Part shown: in pieces, positions 61,976-64,000 of the stretch
Position numbering within the stretch: position 1 is the first letter of the stretch
Layout of the letters: each line of letters opens with the position of its first letter
Origin: Telluria mixta
Lineage (GTDB): Bacteria; Pseudomonadota; Gammaproteobacteria; Burkholderiales; Burkholderiaceae_D
Direction: 5' to 3'
NCBI RefSeq assembly: GCF_029223865.1
Contig: NZ_CP119520.1
Span: forward strand, 7,316,001 to 7,380,000
DNA: 64,000 bases
Position numbers and translations under genes: made by a program
Notes under the pieces: generated by a model
What the model was told of the DNA's origin: nothing
Seen by the model: the letters and a program-made list of their open reading frames with translations, nothing else
The model's database searches: none

Positions 61976-62526
61976 GGCGCCGCTCCCGCCAGCGGCATCA
62001 TCACCTTCGGCGCGCCGGTCTCGCTGTCGCCCTGGGCGCGCCAGCCGAGCTTGACGACAACCGGCGCCCCGTCTTCCGGATCACAGGTCCAGGGCAGCAC
62101 GCCGGCGGCATCCGGCTCGCTCGCGTCGCGGCATACGCGGATGCGTCCGCCGGGAAAATTGGCGGCCACGGCGTCGGCCACTTCGAACACATCCAGGCGC
62201 GCCAGTTCGTCCGCGTCGCAGTCCGCGTCCGCATAGCACAGGGTGGGCGCGGCCAGTGCGCCGCTGCCTGCGTCGTAATCGAGGTGGAGATAGGGATTAT
62301 CGGGCTGGGCCAGCGCACGGGGATTGGCGCGCATGCGCTCGGCCAGCGAGCGGGCCAGACGGGTGCCGTCGGACAGGCGTGCGGCGTCGCGCGCGGCGCG
62401 CACGGCCAGCGTCTGCAGCGCGGCCGCGCCGGCAATGCCGAGGGCGACGACGAACAGGGCGACAAGCACCTCGACCAACGTGAATCCGGCCGACACGCGC
62501 AATGGCGAACCCGACAGCGACCGCAT
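61972..62526 (-). CDS. pilV: PilV-like minor pilin
   Basis: A 184-residue prepilin: SAGFTLVEVLVALFVVALGIAGAAAL with the type IV pilin cut and Glu5, then the PilV pattern SLAERMRANPRAL and Cys residues (LCYADADCDAD, RVCRDA, WTCDPE) for disulfides. First gene of the minor pilin operon. The 115-base gap upstream separates it from nrdR and should carry the operon promoter; none was clear by eye. Confidence 0.9.
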   Translation of the reverse strand: MRSLSGSPLRVSAGFTLVEVLVALFVVALGIAGAAALQTLAVRAARDAARLSDGTRLARSLAERMRANPRALAQPDNPYLHLDYDAGSGALAAPTLCYADADCDADELARLDVFEVADAVAANFPGGRIRVCRDASEPDAAGVLPWTCDPEDGAPVVVKLGWRAQGDSETGAPKVMMPLAGAAP

Positions 62527-62641
62527 CGACGACCTCCAGCGTTTCGATTGAAAGAGCTGAAAAGGTAACAGTCGAGCTTCGGCGAGCCGTGTGGCGACTC
62601 AACCGTGGAGATGGAACTAAAAACCGGGAAAGATGACGCGC

Positions 62642-63100
62642 TTATTTGCGCGGCTGGCCCACTTCGGCGATGGCTTCCTGGAACTCGGCCAGGTCTTCGA
62701 AGTTCTTGTAGACGGACGCGAAACGGATGTAGGCGATCTTGTCGAGACGCTTGAGTTCCTGCATCACCAGTTCGCCGACATGGCCGGTATCGACTTCGCG
62801 CCGGCCGCTGGTGAGGAGTTTTTCTTCGATGGAGGCCACGGCGCGGTCGATGGCTTCGGCCGCCACGGGACGCTTGCGCAGTGCGAGCATCAGGCTGCCG
62901 CGCAGCTTGGAGGATTCGTATTCGGTACGGCTGCCGTTCTTCTTGACGATGAACGGCATCGAGAGCTCGATCCGCTCGTACGTGGTGAAACGCTTGTCGC
63001 ACGCGACGCAGCGGCGGCGGCGCCGGATGGCATCGCCTTCCTCGGATACGCGGGTATCGAGGACCTGGGTGTCGTCATGCTGACAGAACGGACATTTCAT
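62642..63100 (-). CDS. nrdR: Transcriptional repressor NrdR
   Basis: A 152-residue NrdR: zinc ribbon C3/C6/C31/C34 ([23 protein letters not shown]) and an ATP-cone domain (about 49-139: [22 protein letters not shown]). It binds NrdR boxes before ribonucleotide reductase genes and senses ATP/dATP. ATG at 63100 gives the family start MKCPFC; the longer frame to 63121 adds seven residues. It lies 39 bases downstream of glyA, probably in the same operon. Confidence 0.97.
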   Translation of the reverse strand: MKCPFCQHDDTQVLDTRVSEEGDAIRRRRRCVACDKRFTTYERIELSMPFIVKKNGSRTEYESSKLRGSLMLALRKRPVAAEAIDRAVASIEEKLLTSGRREVDTGHVGELVMQELKRLDKIAYIRFASVYKNFEDLAEFQEAIAEVGQPRK

Positions 63101-63139
63101 GGGGTCAATGGGGCGCCGCATGGGCGCCCCGCTATCGCA

Positions 63140-64000
63140 TTACGCTTCGTAGACCGGGTATTTGTCGGTCAGTTGCTTCACTTCGGCCTTGACGCGGTCG
63201 ATGGTCGCGGCGTCGTGCGGGTTGTCCAGCACGTCGGCGATCAGGTTGCCGACCTTGACGGCGTCCTCTTCCTTGAAGCCGCGGGTCGTGAAGGCCGGGC
63301 TGCCCAGGCGGATGCCCGACGTCACGAACGGCTTCTGCGGGTCGTTCGGGATGCCGTTCTTGTTGCAGGTCATGTGAGCCTGGCCGAGGATGGCTTCCGC
63401 TTCCTTGCCGGTGAGGCCTTTCGAACGCAGGTCGACGAGCATCACGTGCGACTCGGTACGGCCCGAGACGATGCGCAGGCCGCGTGCGATCAGCGTGTCG
63501 GCCAGTGCCTTGGCGTTCTTGACGACCTGCTGCTGGTACGCCTTGAATTCCGGCGTCAGCGCTTCCTTGAAGGCGACCGCTTTACCGGCGATCACGTGCA
63601 TCAGCGGACCACCCTGGATGCCCGGGAAGATCGCGGAGTTGATGGCCTTCTCGTGCTCGGCCTTCATCAGGATGATGCCGCCGCGCGGGCCGCGCAGCGA
63701 CTTGTGCGTCGTCGACGTGACGAAGTCGGCGTGCGGGACCGGGTTCGGGTATTCACCGGCGGCGATCAGGCCGGCGTAGTGGGCCATGTCGACCATGAAG
63801 TACGCGCCGACTTCCTTCGCGATGCGGGCGAAGCGCTCGAAGTCGATGCGCAGGGCGAAGGCGGACGCGCCGGCGATGATCAGCTTCGGCTTGTGCTCGC
63901 GCGCCAGGCGTTCCATCTGCTCGTAGTCGATGTCTTCCTGCTCGGTCAGGCCGTAGGAGATGACGTTGAACCACTTGCCCGACATGTTCAGCGCCATGCC
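63140..64000 (-). CDS. glyA: Serine hydroxymethyltransferase (partial, N-terminus beyond window)
   Basis: The C-terminal 286 residues of GlyA, open to the window edge; about 130 N-terminal residues are missing. The PLP lysine block [43 protein letters not shown] and [15 protein letters not shown] are present. It converts serine and tetrahydrofolate into glycine and 5,10-methylenetetrahydrofolate. The ATG at 63997 is internal, not a real start. nrdR follows downstream, an order common in betaproteobacteria. Confidence 0.97.
   Translation of the reverse strand, partial: GMALNMSGKWFNVISYGLTEQEDIDYEQMERLAREHKPKLIIAGASAFALRIDFERFARIAKEVGAYFMVDMAHYAGLIAAGEYPNPVPHADFVTSTTHKSLRGPRGGIILMKAEHEKAINSAIFPGIQGGPLMHVIAGKAVAFKEALTPEFKAYQQQVVKNAKALADTLIARGLRIVSGRTESHVMLVDLRSKGLTGKEAEAILGQAHMTCNKNGIPNDPQKPFVTSGIRLGSPAFTTRGFKEEDAVKVGNLIADVLDNPHDAATIDRVKAEVKQLTDKYPVYEA

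Overview
The window reads as a stretch of chromosome from a high-GC Gram-negative betaproteobacterium. The best fit is Oxalobacteraceae (Massilia, Telluria or Duganella type). This rests on gene order (dnaX-ybaB-recR; ribD-ribE-ribBA-ribH-nusB beside nrdR-glyA), on outer-membrane proteins and lipoproteins (porin, OmpA/glycine-zipper), on the large number of c-di-GMP and two-component genes, and on the RibBA type with a decayed cyclohydrolase half. No phage, plasmid, IS element or CRISPR array was seen. Genus-level placement is inference from protein style; no 16S gene is present.

Layout. 0-3.6 kb: small envelope and stress proteins, an OmpA-like lipoprotein, a Nudix hydrolase, a DUF3617 protein and a class IV aminotransferase. 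3.6-10 kb: a membrane SpecificRecomb-family protein translationally coupled to a phospholipase D/cardiolipin synthase, then a minus-strand lipid and phosphate group (PAP2 phosphatase, diacylglycerol-kinase-like protein, metallophosphoesterase). A LexA-type box lies between PAP2 and a 70-residue orphan. 10-16 kb: sulfate-binding protein, an OYE-RidA pair divergent from a LysR regulator, and a tandem pair of SDR paralogues. 16-23 kb: acidic orphan, porin, alpha-amylase, small membrane proteins with an ArsR-like regulator, an XRE regulator and an amidase. 22.8-24.1 kb: a small accessory patch with a frameshifted BPSL0067 (Tae2-like) gene, an STY0301-family partner, an array of perfect hairpins and tRNA-Ser(UGA).

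24-37 kb is a signalling block: a PAS-GGDEF-EAL protein with an HDOD protein, a Cache sensor kinase and NarL-type regulator divergent from cstA-ybdD (a carbon-starvation/pyruvate uptake module), then a hybrid kinase coupled to a REC-GGDEF-EAL protein. 37-42 kb: penicillin acylase family hydrolase, small lipoprotein, polysaccharide deacetylase and glycosyltransferase. 42.5-48.4 kb: dnaX-ybaB-yciI-recR, 4.5S RNA (ffs) and ubiD. 48.5-50 kb: a lytic transglycosylase with an apparent 3' frameshift, followed by REP-like repeats.

50-59 kb holds the riboflavin genes (ribD, ribE, ribBA, ribH) and nusB. They are split by two convergent secreted peptidases (M16 and S9). 59-62.5 kb is a minor type IV pilin cluster (pilV-pilW-pilX-pilE-fimT/gspH) without pilY1. 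nrdR and a partial glyA close the window.

The most unusual items are the broken effector/immunity-like pair next to the tRNA-Ser hairpin array, the SOS-type box in front of an unknown small gene, two strong operator candidates (next to the ArsR gene and between the Cache kinase and cstA), and two independent apparent single-G losses, which raise the question of base-calling errors.
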